Shown here: positions 17,922 through 25,728 of the stretch, piece after piece
Position numbering within the stretch: the stretch's first letter is position 1
Layout of the letters: the number at the start of each line of letters is the position of its first letter
Source: an uncultured Lachnospiraceae bacterium
Lineage (GTDB): Bacteria > Bacillota > Clostridia > Lachnospirales > Lachnospiraceae
DNA length: 64,000 nucleotides
Direction of reading: 5' to 3'
Assembly (NCBI GenBank): GCA_937910785.1
Contig: CALDLG010000210.1
Location: 1 to 64,000, forward strand
Translations under genes and position numbers: made by a program
The notes under the pieces: generated by a model
Seen by the model: the letters and a program-made list of their open reading frames with translations, nothing else
Databases searched by the model: none
What the model was told of the DNA's origin: nothing

Positions 17922-18211
17922 ATCTCCGCAAGCACCCCCTTTATTTCCTCTATATCTTCTTTGTATGCGTTCCTCGTCGCGTTTACGCGGCGTGCTATCT
18001 GATTGACATTGACACCGATTTTCTGTATCTCTGCCGTCATTGCCTTTATGTCGCTATGGTCTATCTGAACAATGTACCCGTCGATTGCAATTTTGCGCAG
18101 ATATGCCGCCATGTTGTTCGTCGGTATCAGCTTCATTTTTTCAAGAATTAAATCCCGTTCCGCTTCCGTCACCCGAAACTTGATTTGCACCGTCCTTTTG
18201 CGTCCGTCCAT
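17882..18211 (-). CDS. mobC: MobC-family mobilization protein
   Basis: This 109-residue relaxosome accessory protein helps the relaxase bind and open the transfer origin. An N-terminal ribbon-helix-helix-like region (TVQIKFRVTEAERDLILEKM) is followed by the MobC family core (NNMAAYLRKIAIDG, QKIGVNVNQIARRVN). The start MDGRKRTVQ at 18211 is preferred; the longer frame to 18313 adds 34 residues without a good ribosome binding site. It overlaps the relaxase stub by 40 bp. The gene itself looks intact, but its partner relaxase is truncated. The transfer origin would be expected just upstream (18212-18460), where I see no clear nick motif. Confidence 0.85.
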   Translation of the reverse strand: MDGRKRTVQIKFRVTEAERDLILEKMKLIPTNNMAAYLRKIAIDGYIVQIDHSDIKAMTAEIQKIGVNVNQIARRVNATRNAYKEDIEEIKGVLAEIWRLQRLSLLKAL

Positions 18212-18465
18212 TGCTTTATGCTCCTTTCCGTTTTTGCAGAGGGTAAAACCCGATAACGTGGGTTTGGGAAACTTCCCAACAAGCAATTTCCAAACGGTGA
18301 GCCAAAGGTGCAACGGGTAGGAATACGGAAAGGTACCACTTTCCTATACTTGCTAAGAAACTTTATCCCTTTATTCCTACTACGGTACGAAAAGCCATTC
18401 TGCCAAACGGACACAAAAGAAAAACGCTGCAATCCGTATAGATTACAACGCTGTTTCCTGTCTGC

Positions 18466-18816
18466 TCAATTTTCCTGTTCGACTTCCGCTATTTCTTTTG
18501 CCGTCGCGGTCACAATCCGTATTCCCGTATCGCTCATGCCGTCAAGAAGCGCGTCGAGCTGCCGCCGCTTTGTGTCCTTTTCGGCGGGTTTGTCTAACAG
18601 GAATTGGTCTACTGATATGTTGTATCAAAGTATCAACTCAAAGAATATCTGTAAACTTGGGTGCTGCCCCTTGTTCTCAATATTCGCAAGGTAGCGCGGC
18701 GAGATAAACATTTCGTCGCCTACCTTTTTGCGGCTTTCCTTGCGTTCTGTACGCGCTGCCTTGATTGCTTCGCCAAAAGCCTTGAAGTCGTATTGTGGTA
18801 CTGGTCTTTTTGCCAT
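18466..18816 (-). pseudogene. XRE-family regulator with internal in-frame TGA
   Basis: This helix-turn-helix regulator is encoded by 116 codons with a TGA at codon 64 (18625-18627). The N-terminal part (FGEAIKAARTERKESRKKVG, then FISPRYLANIENKGQHPSLQ) is a standard XRE helix-turn-helix. After the stop the same frame continues sensibly (YNISVDQFLLDKPAEKDTKR) to a natural stop at 18466. A single nonsense mutation is therefore the simplest reading. The 63-residue product keeps the DNA-binding domain and might retain activity. In such elements this gene usually controls transfer functions. A putative operator lies 58 bp upstream. Confidence 0.8.
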
Positions 18817-18873
18817 AATTATTCACCCTGTTACATTGTACTGTTCACCTTTCTTCTTGGATATGTCTACACA

Positions 18874-18899
18874 GTTCTATTGAGTAGCCAAAATAGAAC
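18874..18899. promoter_or_regulatory. Inverted repeat, putative XRE operator
   Basis: GTTCTATT and AATAGAAC form a perfect 8-bp inverted repeat with a 10-bp spacer, 58 bp upstream of the XRE start codon in the divergent region between the XRE and TetR genes. A binding site for the XRE protein is a natural guess; there is no direct evidence. Confidence 0.4.
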
Positions 18900-18960
18900 A
18901 CATTTACCGCTATACCGTTTTTCGGAAAGATGAAAATTGGGTGAAATTTTTGCAAAGCCA

Positions 18961-18989
18961 TTGACAAAGACAAAGCGTTTGCATATACT
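18961..18989 (+). promoter_or_regulatory. Sigma-A promoter of the TetR-hydrolase operon
   Basis: TTGACA (18961-18966), exactly 17 bp of spacer and TATACT (18984-18989) form a near-consensus promoter about 45 bp before the TetR start codon. The -10 overlaps the palindromic operator that follows. Confidence 0.85.
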
Positions 18990-19021
18990 ATAAATTAGTT
19001 TACAGTAAATTGATTTATAGT
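18987..19021. promoter_or_regulatory. Palindromic TetR operator
   Basis: A 35-bp imperfect palindrome has outer arms ACTATAAAT and ATTTATAGT that are perfect complements. It covers the last bases of the -10 and the expected transcription start of the TetR operon. The position is ideal for autorepression by the adjacent TetR protein. Confidence 0.75.
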
Positions 19022-19035
19022 GTGGAGGTAAAGAT

Positions 19036-19659
19036 ATGCCGAGCAGTCCAAAAATTCCAAAAGAATTGATTTTAGAAAATGCGCTTACAATGCTGATTCG
19101 TGAGGGATATGCCGCCTTAAATATTAAAGCATTGGCAAAGGAAATTGGTTGTTCTACGCAGCCAATTTCATGGCACTTTGGAAACATGGACGGATTAAGG
19201 GAAGCATTGGCGCAGGAAGCCTTACGTTATACTAACCAGAAATTGACTCCACAATCTGAAAACTTTATAGAAGCGTTTTTGCAGATAGGTTTTGCTTATG
19301 TCAACATGGCATTTGATGAACCAAATCTATTCCGATTTATTTACATGGGTGAGAGTAAACAGTATTGCCGGGGAGGGTTTAGCTCAATCTTAACGGACAA
19401 GGGCAATGCTGCTCTGATAGAGGGGCTGTCACAGTATCTCCATGCTGATAAAAACGAGGTTGGGAAATTCGTACAAAGAATGGTTGTTTACACACATGGA
19501 ATAGCGTCACTGATTGCAGTAGGCGTGTTACAAGGAACAAAGGAAGAAGTATATAAGATGATTTCTGAAATGGGGATAGACTTACTATCGAAGCTGAACA
19601 CAGACATAGACTTTCAGAAAGTCTTATCCAATATCACTTCCCCAAAAGGTGACGCTTAA
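19036..19659 (+). CDS. TetR-family transcriptional regulator
   Basis: This 207-residue regulator has a TetR helix-turn-helix at residues 10-55: GYAALNIKALAKEIGCSTQP with WHFGNMDGLREAL immediately after. The all-helical C-terminal part (60-200) would bind an unknown small molecule. The ribosome binding site is GGAGG eight bases upstream. A palindrome over its promoter suggests that it represses itself and the hydrolase gene, which begins at the base after its stop codon. It is cargo of the mobile element rather than part of its transfer machinery. The inducer is not deducible. Confidence 0.92.
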   Translation: MPSSPKIPKELILENALTMLIREGYAALNIKALAKEIGCSTQPISWHFGNMDGLREALAQEALRYTNQKLTPQSENFIEAFLQIGFAYVNMAFDEPNLFRFIYMGESKQYCRGGFSSILTDKGNAALIEGLSQYLHADKNEVGKFVQRMVVYTHGIASLIAVGVLQGTKEEVYKMISEMGIDLLSKLNTDIDFQKVLSNITSPKGDA

Positions 19660-20760
19660 ATGAAAAGAGCCAGACTAAAGAAGGTGGTACGGGTGGCAAA
19701 AATCATTTTAATTATTTTAGGTATAGCAATAATTTTGATATTTATTGCCATTGGAACTATACGGCTTATTAACGCATATAGAAACCGTATATCGCAGCCA
19801 AACGGAATACAGGAAAATATTTATGTTGAAATGGGAGGAATAGAACAATATCTGCAAATTCGCGGTGAAGATATAGATAATCCTGTTATATTATGGCTTC
19901 ATGGCGGACCCGGCTTTCCGCTTACCTATTTATCAAGTTACTATCAAAAAGGGTTGGAATCGGACTATACAATCGTGTGTTGGGAACAGCGTGGCTGCGG
20001 ACGAACCTATTATCAAAACGGAGATAACGGAGAACTGACAATAGAGCGACTTGTTTCAGATATGGACGAGTTAGTGGATTATTTGTGCGAGCGTTTTCAG
20101 AAAGATAAAATTATTATAATGGGGCAGTCATGGGGAACTGTTCTTGGAATGGAGTACCTCAACAAGAATCCGCAAAAAGTAGCCGCCTATATCGGTATTG
20201 GACAGGTCACTGATTTTAAACAAGGGAAAATTTATGCCGCTTTAACAGCAATTCAAATAAGCAGCGACAAAGATTCCCGGCTTCTTAAAAACTATATACA
20301 GTCATTTCAAAGAACAGGGTGTATTGATGAATTGAATGTGAAAGAGCTTGAGCAAATGATACTTCTTTCATCAAAGTATCTAAAAGGCAGCGGAGAGCTT
20401 TCTCCCATGAAACAGATGTATTTAGCTGTTACTTCGCCCGAATTTTCTTGGAATGACTTAAAGTGGTTTTTAGCGGCAAGTGATTCTGAAAATATTATGA
20501 ATTGCCAAAAAGAACTTGTAGAATATATGTATTTTGGCTTTAACGCAGAACAAATGAGCAACGAATATTCTATACCAATTTGCTTTATTCAAGGTGAAAG
20601 TGACTGGATTACACCTACCGATATGGTTAAAGGTTACTACGATACTATTTCTGCAAGTTCTAAAAAATTTGTTGTGATTGATAATGTGGGGCATACGCCT
20701 TTTTTAGATAACCCAGAGCAATTTTGTAATGAAGTCCGACAGTTCTTGGAGGAAAATTGA
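19660..20760 (+). CDS. Membrane-anchored alpha/beta hydrolase (proline iminopeptidase-like)
   Basis: This 366-residue hydrolase has an N-terminal membrane anchor (residues 13-37) and an alpha/beta-hydrolase fold. The oxyanion motif HGGPG lies near residue 86 and the nucleophile elbow GQSWG (Ser) near 164. The catalytic Asp is probably in GESDWITP near 310 and the His in NVGHTPF near 346. This set is characteristic of peptidase family S33 (proline iminopeptidase-like). The active site faces outside the cell if the anchor is a signal-anchor. It starts at the base after the TetR stop, so it is co-transcribed and probably TetR-controlled. The substrate could be a peptide, ester or antibiotic. Confidence 0.85.
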   Translation: MKRARLKKVVRVAKIILIILGIAIILIFIAIGTIRLINAYRNRISQPNGIQENIYVEMGGIEQYLQIRGEDIDNPVILWLHGGPGFPLTYLSSYYQKGLESDYTIVCWEQRGCGRTYYQNGDNGELTIERLVSDMDELVDYLCERFQKDKIIIMGQSWGTVLGMEYLNKNPQKVAAYIGIGQVTDFKQGKIYAALTAIQISSDKDSRLLKNYIQSFQRTGCIDELNVKELEQMILLSSKYLKGSGELSPMKQMYLAVTSPEFSWNDLKWFLAASDSENIMNCQKELVEYMYFGFNAEQMSNEYSIPICFIQGESDWITPTDMVKGYYDTISASSKKFVVIDNVGHTPFLDNPEQFCNEVRQFLEEN

Positions 20761-20821
20761 ACAAAAAATAAGTTTGCTGAAATAGCCGTTTCACTTGCAA
20801 ATAATAAATTGGGAGGTTTTT

Positions 20822-21007
20822 ATGGAAAAAACAAAATGGATACGCTGCCCTGTCTGCGGAAACAAAACAAGGTTGCAGATACGGGAAGATACGGAACTGA
20901 AAAACTTTCCCCTCTACTGCTCGAAGTGCAAGCAGGAAAGTTTGATTGAAGCAAAGGATTTACGGGTAACAGTTGTTAATGGTTTTGAAACGAAAATGTC
21001 AAATTGA
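20822..21007 (+). CDS. Cysteine-rich KTR-family protein
   Basis: This 61-residue protein has four cysteines in two pairs (CPVCGNKTR and YCSKCKQESL), predicting a zinc ribbon. The KTR motif follows the first pair, which identifies the cysteine-rich KTR family found in clostridial conjugative elements. The start MEKTKW at 20822 follows GGGAGG. Function is unknown; a DNA- or RNA-binding accessory role is usual for zinc ribbons. It is a good marker that this segment derives from a conjugative element. Confidence 0.85.
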   Translation: MEKTKWIRCPVCGNKTRLQIREDTELKNFPLYCSKCKQESLIEAKDLRVTVVNGFETKMSN

Positions 21008-21052
21008 TTAACAAAACGACAAATCGGAGTTTATAGAAAAGGAGAACAGAAA

Positions 21053-21433
21053 ATGCAGATTGTACCTACGTTAAATTTTGGAGGAAATTGTCGGGAAGCT
21101 ACTCATATGTATGAAAAGGCATTTCATGGAAAAATCAGTTGCCTAATTACATATGGAGAAGCGAATGATTCTGAATATAATCCATTGCTTAAAGAAAATC
21201 AAAAAGAGTATATATATCATTCAGAACTTGTATTGAGTAATCAAAGAATTATTATGAGCGACCATGTGGATATTGAATTTCAAACGTGTTATTCAAATTT
21301 CCTTACCATTATGTTTGATACGAAAGAGGAAGTCCAACAGGCATATGAAATTATGCAAACCGAGCTGCCGAAAAAAGAAAAAGCCGAGCCGAAAAAGCAA
21401 AGGGCAAGGCAAAGAAAAAAAGTAGCGATTTAG
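21053..21433 (+). pseudogene. VOC/PhnB-like protein with foreign C-terminus
   Basis: The first ~100 residues (QIVPTLNFGGNCREATHMYE onward) match the PhnB/VOC metalloenzyme-fold family, with the usual half-domain up to EVQQAYEIM. The remaining 26 residues are a Lys/Glu/Arg-rich tail (KKEKAEPKKQRARQRKK) that does not belong to the family and resembles the end of another gene. The normal second part of the fold is missing. The simplest explanation is a deletion that fused the VOC gene to the 3' end of a lost element gene near the right boundary. A GGAG-containing ribosome binding site is present. Probably non-functional. Confidence 0.65.
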
Positions 21434-21655
21434 AGCTTTAACGGGCGTATCTCTTTACTGCTTTTTATAGCCCTTTATATCCCCGCGTGGGATTTGGGCA
21501 CCATTTGGGCACCATTCACCAAAAAAGCACCATAAAAACAGGCTATAAAAAGAACGCCGAGAGCGTGCAAAAACGTAGTGTTTATGCGGCTTCCCAGCGT
21601 TTTTTAATTTCTCAACCGACCTAAAATCAGCTTGTAGGGGAGAGAAAAATTCTAC

Positions 21656-21665
21656 TATTTTTTAT
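21656..21665. repeat. Right 10-bp direct repeat (insertion site) of mobile element
   Basis: This is the second copy of TATTTTTTAT, directly followed by the permease continuation AATCTGATAACA. Between the VOC-like gene and this site (21434-21655) there is no gene. That stretch holds two GGGCACCATT repeats and a run typical of element ends. Confidence 0.75.
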
Positions 21666-21914
21666 AATCTGATAACACAGTTCTGTCAGGCGTTACAGGA
21701 ATTTAATGGTCCATTCATGGTGACAAAAGGGGGACCAAACGGCGCGATAACTTTGATTTCGATATTGATTTACAATAATGCATTTCAGCGCCATAAGATG
21801 GGAATGGCAAGTGCGCAGGCATGGATATTGTTTATTGTTGTGTGCGTATTTACGATTATTGCGTTTGTGAACCAGAAGAAGTGGGTTTACTATTCTGATG
21901 GGGAAGGAAGGTAA
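21666..21914 (+). pseudogene. MalF/UgpA-type sugar permease, 3' fragment
   Basis: This is the C-terminal part of the permease interrupted by the mobile element. It begins NLITQFCQ in frame with the upstream piece and contains the conserved FNGPFMVTKGGPNG segment, a last hydrophobic helix (AWILFIVVCVFTIIAF) and a natural stop. No start codon or ribosome binding site of its own is seen. It ends four bases before the MalG-type gene, the normal MalF-MalG spacing. Confidence 0.88.
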
Positions 21915-21918
21915 AATT

Positions 21919-22769
21919 ATGACCAGAAAACAGAGAACAAACATAAATACAGCTATCCGGTATATATTGCATGTTATGGTGGGGATTCTTATGGTATATC
22001 CCCTTATTTGTATGGTAGGCGCAACTTTTAAGACAAATTCGGAGATTTTTTACCAGCGCATGGTTCTGTCCGAAGAATCCGGTGCTGGATGGTTATGAAG
22101 AAGCATTTAAAAATTATGGTGGAAAAATAAATCTGATTAAATCAATGTTGAATACATATAAGATTGCTATTCCAAAAGTCGTCTTTACAGTCCTTTCGGT
22201 TACTGTCACAGCTTATGGTTTTGCGAGATTTAAATTCAAAGGAAAAAGAATTCTGTTTGCCTTGCTCATGTCCACGCTATTTCTGCCACAGGTTGTTTTG
22301 AATGCACCACAATACATTATGTCTAATTAATGGGGATAGACTAATTCTTATAAACCGTTGCTTGTTCCGGCATTGTTGCGACAGATACTTATTTTGTATT
22401 CATGATGATTCAGTTTTTCAGGGAAGTGCCCGGAGAATTGGACGAAGCTGTTAAGATTGGCAGGTGTAACGCAATGCAGACATTATGCTATGTGATTGTT
22501 CCGTTGCTTAAACCGGCAATTGTATCTTGTGCGCTTTTTCAGTTTATGTGGACTTCCAATGACTTTATGAGACCGTTGATTTATATATCTGATATGATAA
22601 ATATACAAATTCCATTTATCTGCGAATGTCCATGGATGGTGATGTTTCGTTTCAGTGGAATCGTATTCTGGCAATGTCGCTGATTTCTGTTATTTTGTCG
22701 CTTATTCTGTTTTTCTGTGCACAGGATGCCTTTATAGACGGTATTGCCGCAGGCAGTGTAAAAGGATAA
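21919..22769 (+). pseudogene. MalG-type sugar permease, multiply frameshifted
   Basis: This is the second permease of the same carbohydrate ABC transporter. Recognisable blocks occur in different frames: an N-terminal helix (VMVGILMVYPLICMVGATFK), a middle block with ARFKFKGKRILFALLMSTLF, the EAA-loop region (REVPGELDEAVKIGRCNAMQ) and a C-terminal block ending in FIDGIAAGSVKG before the stop at 22769. At least three frame changes and stops separate them, near 22070, 22330 and 22600. The gene is dead. Its state, together with the broken MalF gene, shows that the transporter is lost. Confidence 0.88.
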
Positions 22770-22796
22770 TTATGGCTGGAGTCATTGGAAGGAAAT

Positions 22797-23767
22797 ATGA
22801 AAATCAGTGTCCGAAAGTTTGCATCTATACAGGAAACGGTTGAGGAATGCAGCCGCAAAGGCGGAGGCGAGGTAATCATACCTAAGGGCGAATGGAAAAC
22901 CGGCCCCATTCACTTAAAAAGTAAAATATCCCTAATACTGGAGGAGGGAGCCGTTGTATATTTCAGCGACAATCCACAGGATTATCTGCCGGTAGTATTT
23001 ACCCGATGGGATGGAACAGAATGCTACAATTATTCCCCGTTAATTTATGTCAGGGATTGCTCTGACATTGCGGTAAAAGGAAAGGGCAGGCTGGTCGGGA
23101 ACGGCGCGACATGGTGGTCTTGGAAAAAACTGCAACAGAGCGCCGCGGATGAATTGCGCTATACTGAGAGCAGAAGAATTCCGGTAGAACAGAGAGTTTA
23201 TGGGACTGAAAAGGCAGCTTTAAGGTCTTCTTTTATTCAGTTTATCGGATGCAGGAATGTTCTGCTGGAAGGATTTTCTATTGAAGATGGTCCTCATTGG
23301 ACAATCCATCCGGTTTATTGTGAGGATGTGGTTATCCGGAATATAAAGATAAATACCAGAGGACCAAATACGGACGGATTAAATCCGGATTCCTGCGCAG
23401 ATGTTTTGATTGAAGGCTGTTATTTTGACACGGGTGATGATTGTGTTGCAATCAATTCCGGTTTAAACGAGGACGGCCGGCGTGTAGGAAAACCTTGCAG
23501 AAATCTTGAAATTCGGGATTGTACAATGACAGGAGGACATGGAGAAGTCGTGATTGGGAGTGCGGTTTCCGGGTGTGTGGAAAATATTTATATGCATGAC
23601 TGCAGAATATGTGATACAATGCAAGGTGTCCGGGTGAAGACAATGGTTTTCCCTGCAGTAATGTGGAGGGCATCAGTCTTGGGAATGCCAATATTATATG
23701 TACAAAACAACACTTGCATAACGAATTGCGAGTGCCGGTTCCTATAACAGGTCTGGAAATGGATTGA
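22797..23767 (+). pseudogene. GH28 polygalacturonase-like enzyme, C-terminally broken
   Basis: This is a right-handed beta-helix glycoside hydrolase of family 28, which cleaves galacturonan-type pectic chains. The active-site motifs are present in order: NTDGLNPDS, GDDCVAI, GGHGEVVIGS and RVKT. After RVKT (near 23640) a +1 frameshift is required; the alternative frame reads NGFPCSNVEGISLGNANI and ends at 23767. Even so, the usual last ~150 residues of the family are missing. The unshifted frame stops at 23747. With only the tail missing, partial folding is possible, but I regard it as inactive. The start MKISVRKFAS at 22797 follows GGAAGGAA. No signal peptide, so it would act on imported oligosaccharides. 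Confidence 0.8.
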
Positions 23768-23805
23768 GTACAAACGTAAGTAGAATATCATGGGAGGGTA
23801 TGAAA

Positions 23806-25494
23806 ATGATTCGGTTATTCAAACAACATTATATCAGAAAAGTGGAAGAATTAGAAGGCGTATGGGACTTTCAGCTGGATGGATGCGATAAGGTTTACCG
23901 GCTGGCAGTCCCGGGATGTGTGGAACAGCACCCGGATCTGTTAAAAACAAGGGGGACCGGTGCCTATAACAGAGAGGTATATGTGGAGCAGAATGGAAAT
24001 ATCCGTCTGGAGTTTAAAGGCGTCAGCCATACGGGAGACGTATTTTGGGATGGAGAGCAGATAGCGCACCATTACAATGCTTTCACAGGTTTCTCCGCCG
24101 TTGTGAGAAATGCGAAAAAAGGATGGCACAGGCTTGAAGTGCGAATAGATAATACCTTTGGCGAACACTCCTCATTGCATGTTCCGAATGATTATTATAC
24201 TTACGGTGGAATTACGCGCCCTGTTTCAATGGAGCGTGTAGCGGATATTTATATCAGCGGCATACATTTTACTCCTTATCTGGAAAACGGAGTATGGATG
24301 GGAAGGCTTGAAATTAAAATCAGGAACCTTGCGGAAGAACCGGCGGAAATATCTGTGGAGAGCTTTCTTGAGAGAGAGGGAGACGGAGGCGTCTCACAGC
24401 TTTTTCCTGCTTCAGGGGCTGGATGGAATAATGTCAAGGTGGAGCCGGATTCAGAAATAGTCTTTACTGCGGAACAGGAATTTGCCGGTGTGGCTGTCTG
24501 GTCTCATGAGAATCCAGCGCTTTATCTCTGGAACACTGTTTTGTACGTGAATGGCATTCCCGTAGACGATATGATAGACAGGGTTGGATTTCGAGAGGTA
24601 AAAGTATCTGGAAAGAGAATTCTGATAAATGGAAAACAAATATTTTTAAAGGGTTTTAACCGCCATGAGGATTACGCGACAGTTGGCTGTGCCGTACCTT
24701 TTCAGCTGATGATGCAGGACATGGATTTGATGACGGATATGGGGGCTAATGCGGTGAGGACCTGCCATTATCCGAATGATGAACGTTTTCTGGATTTATG
24801 TGATGAGCGGGGAATTTTTGTCTGGGAGGAAAATCACGCCAGAGGATTCGGGCTGGAAAGAATGCAGAATCCTAATTTTGACAAGCAGTGTAAGGACTGT
24901 ATTCATGAGATGATTGAAAGCCATTATAACCATCCGTCTATTATCATCTGGGGCATCCTGAATGAGTGCGCCAGCGAAACGGAGGAAGGCAGAGAGAAGT
25001 ATGCGAGACAGTATACTCAGATTAAGGGTCTCGACACGTCCAGGCCAACGACTTCCGCTACTTGCAGGCATCTGAAGGATATCTGTCTTGACCTGCCGGA
25101 TATAGTATCCTTTAATATGTATTCCGGATGGTATAAGGATGTGCCTGTTGAAGAGACAAATCAAAAAGAAATTGACTGGATTCGGGCATCTGGTGGGGAT
25201 GGCAAGCCTATTATTGTCAGCGAATTCGGGGCCGCGGCGATTTATGGCTGCCGAGACAGGGCGCGGAGCAAATGGAGCGAAGAGCGGCAGGCTGATATTA
25301 TCAGGGAAAATCTGGAGGTATATATGAACCATCCCGATATCTGCGGGGTATTTGTCTGGCAGTTTGCGGACTGTCGTGTAACAGAGGAAGAATGGTTTTC
25401 CACTAGGGCACGCTGTCACAATAACAAGGGGATTGTGGATGAGTATCGTCGCCCCAAAATGGCTTATGATGTGATCAGGGAAATGTACAGATAG
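23806..25494 (+). CDS. GH2 glycosidase, probable beta-glucuronidase
   Basis: This 562-residue cytoplasmic enzyme has the three GH2 domains: sugar-binding jelly roll (1-170), Ig-like (about 170-265) and TIM barrel (265-562). The acid/base Glu is in WGILNECASE near residue 386 and the nucleophile Glu in IVSEFG near 471. Near the C-terminus HNNKGIV matches the N-x-K motif that contacts the uronate carboxylate in beta-glucuronidases, so glucuronide hydrolysis is more likely than beta-galactosidase activity. Length is close to the ~600 residues of E. coli UidA. The start at 23806 puts GGGAGG seven bases upstream; an in-frame ATG at 23800 is too close to it. It is the only intact gene of the cluster, so its supply of substrate is unclear. 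Confidence 0.85.
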   Translation: MIRLFKQHYIRKVEELEGVWDFQLDGCDKVYRLAVPGCVEQHPDLLKTRGTGAYNREVYVEQNGNIRLEFKGVSHTGDVFWDGEQIAHHYNAFTGFSAVVRNAKKGWHRLEVRIDNTFGEHSSLHVPNDYYTYGGITRPVSMERVADIYISGIHFTPYLENGVWMGRLEIKIRNLAEEPAEISVESFLEREGDGGVSQLFPASGAGWNNVKVEPDSEIVFTAEQEFAGVAVWSHENPALYLWNTVLYVNGIPVDDMIDRVGFREVKVSGKRILINGKQIFLKGFNRHEDYATVGCAVPFQLMMQDMDLMTDMGANAVRTCHYPNDERFLDLCDERGIFVWEENHARGFGLERMQNPNFDKQCKDCIHEMIESHYNHPSIIIWGILNECASETEEGREKYARQYTQIKGLDTSRPTTSATCRHLKDICLDLPDIVSFNMYSGWYKDVPVEETNQKEIDWIRASGGDGKPIIVSEFGAAAIYGCRDRARSKWSEERQADIIRENLEVYMNHPDICGVFVWQFADCRVTEEEWFSTRARCHNNKGIVDEYRRPKMAYDVIREMYR

Positions 25495-25728
25495 CAAAAG
25501 GTGCACAGTTTGTATTTGTCTGCATTGGTATATGAAATGTATGCAGCCAGGCTGAGTCTGCTCCTGTGCAGATAAAAGCCGGATGCTGATCCCCTGCACG
25601 GAGTGTACCTTTCCGGAAGACCTCCTGCACTGGTTTTCAAATCTTCCAGAGAATTACCGGGAACCTGATAAAAATAAAGCAAAATAAGAAATCATTTCTG
25701 TTGAGCAACTTTTAACACCCGGATCCTA
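25495..25728. other. Intergenic remnant after GH2 gene
   Basis: No intact gene is seen. One frame ends in a protein-like stretch (FPEDLLHWFSNLPENYREPD) with a stop at 25689, which may be the tail of a lost gene. No terminator is obvious before the IS remnant. Confidence 0.3.

Larger units (their letters stand above)
16277..21665. mobile_element. Degenerate 5.4-kb mobilizable element inserted in sugar permease gene
   Basis: This element is bounded by 10-bp direct repeats and carries, in order, an unknown small gene, a truncated replication-initiator-like gene, a relaxase stub and mobC (minus strand), an XRE regulator (minus, with an internal stop), a TetR regulator, an alpha/beta hydrolase, a Cys-rich KTR protein and a chimeric VOC-like gene. 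The gene set is typical of Tn1549-like or mobilizable clostridial elements. No integrase, recombinase or transposase is recognisable, and at least two internal deletion junctions are visible, so it is probably fixed in place. Near both ends lie repeats with the core GGGCACCATT (about 16414-16432 and 21496-21516), which could be recombinase arm sites. At the left end a 12-bp inverted repeat pairs 16287-16298 with 16351-16362. Confidence 0.8.

Noticed and set aside
18625..18627. In-frame TGA in the XRE gene as selenocysteine or recoding
   Set aside because: There is no SECIS-like structure, XRE regulators have no Cys/Sec there, and the mobile element is decaying. A nonsense mutation is simpler.
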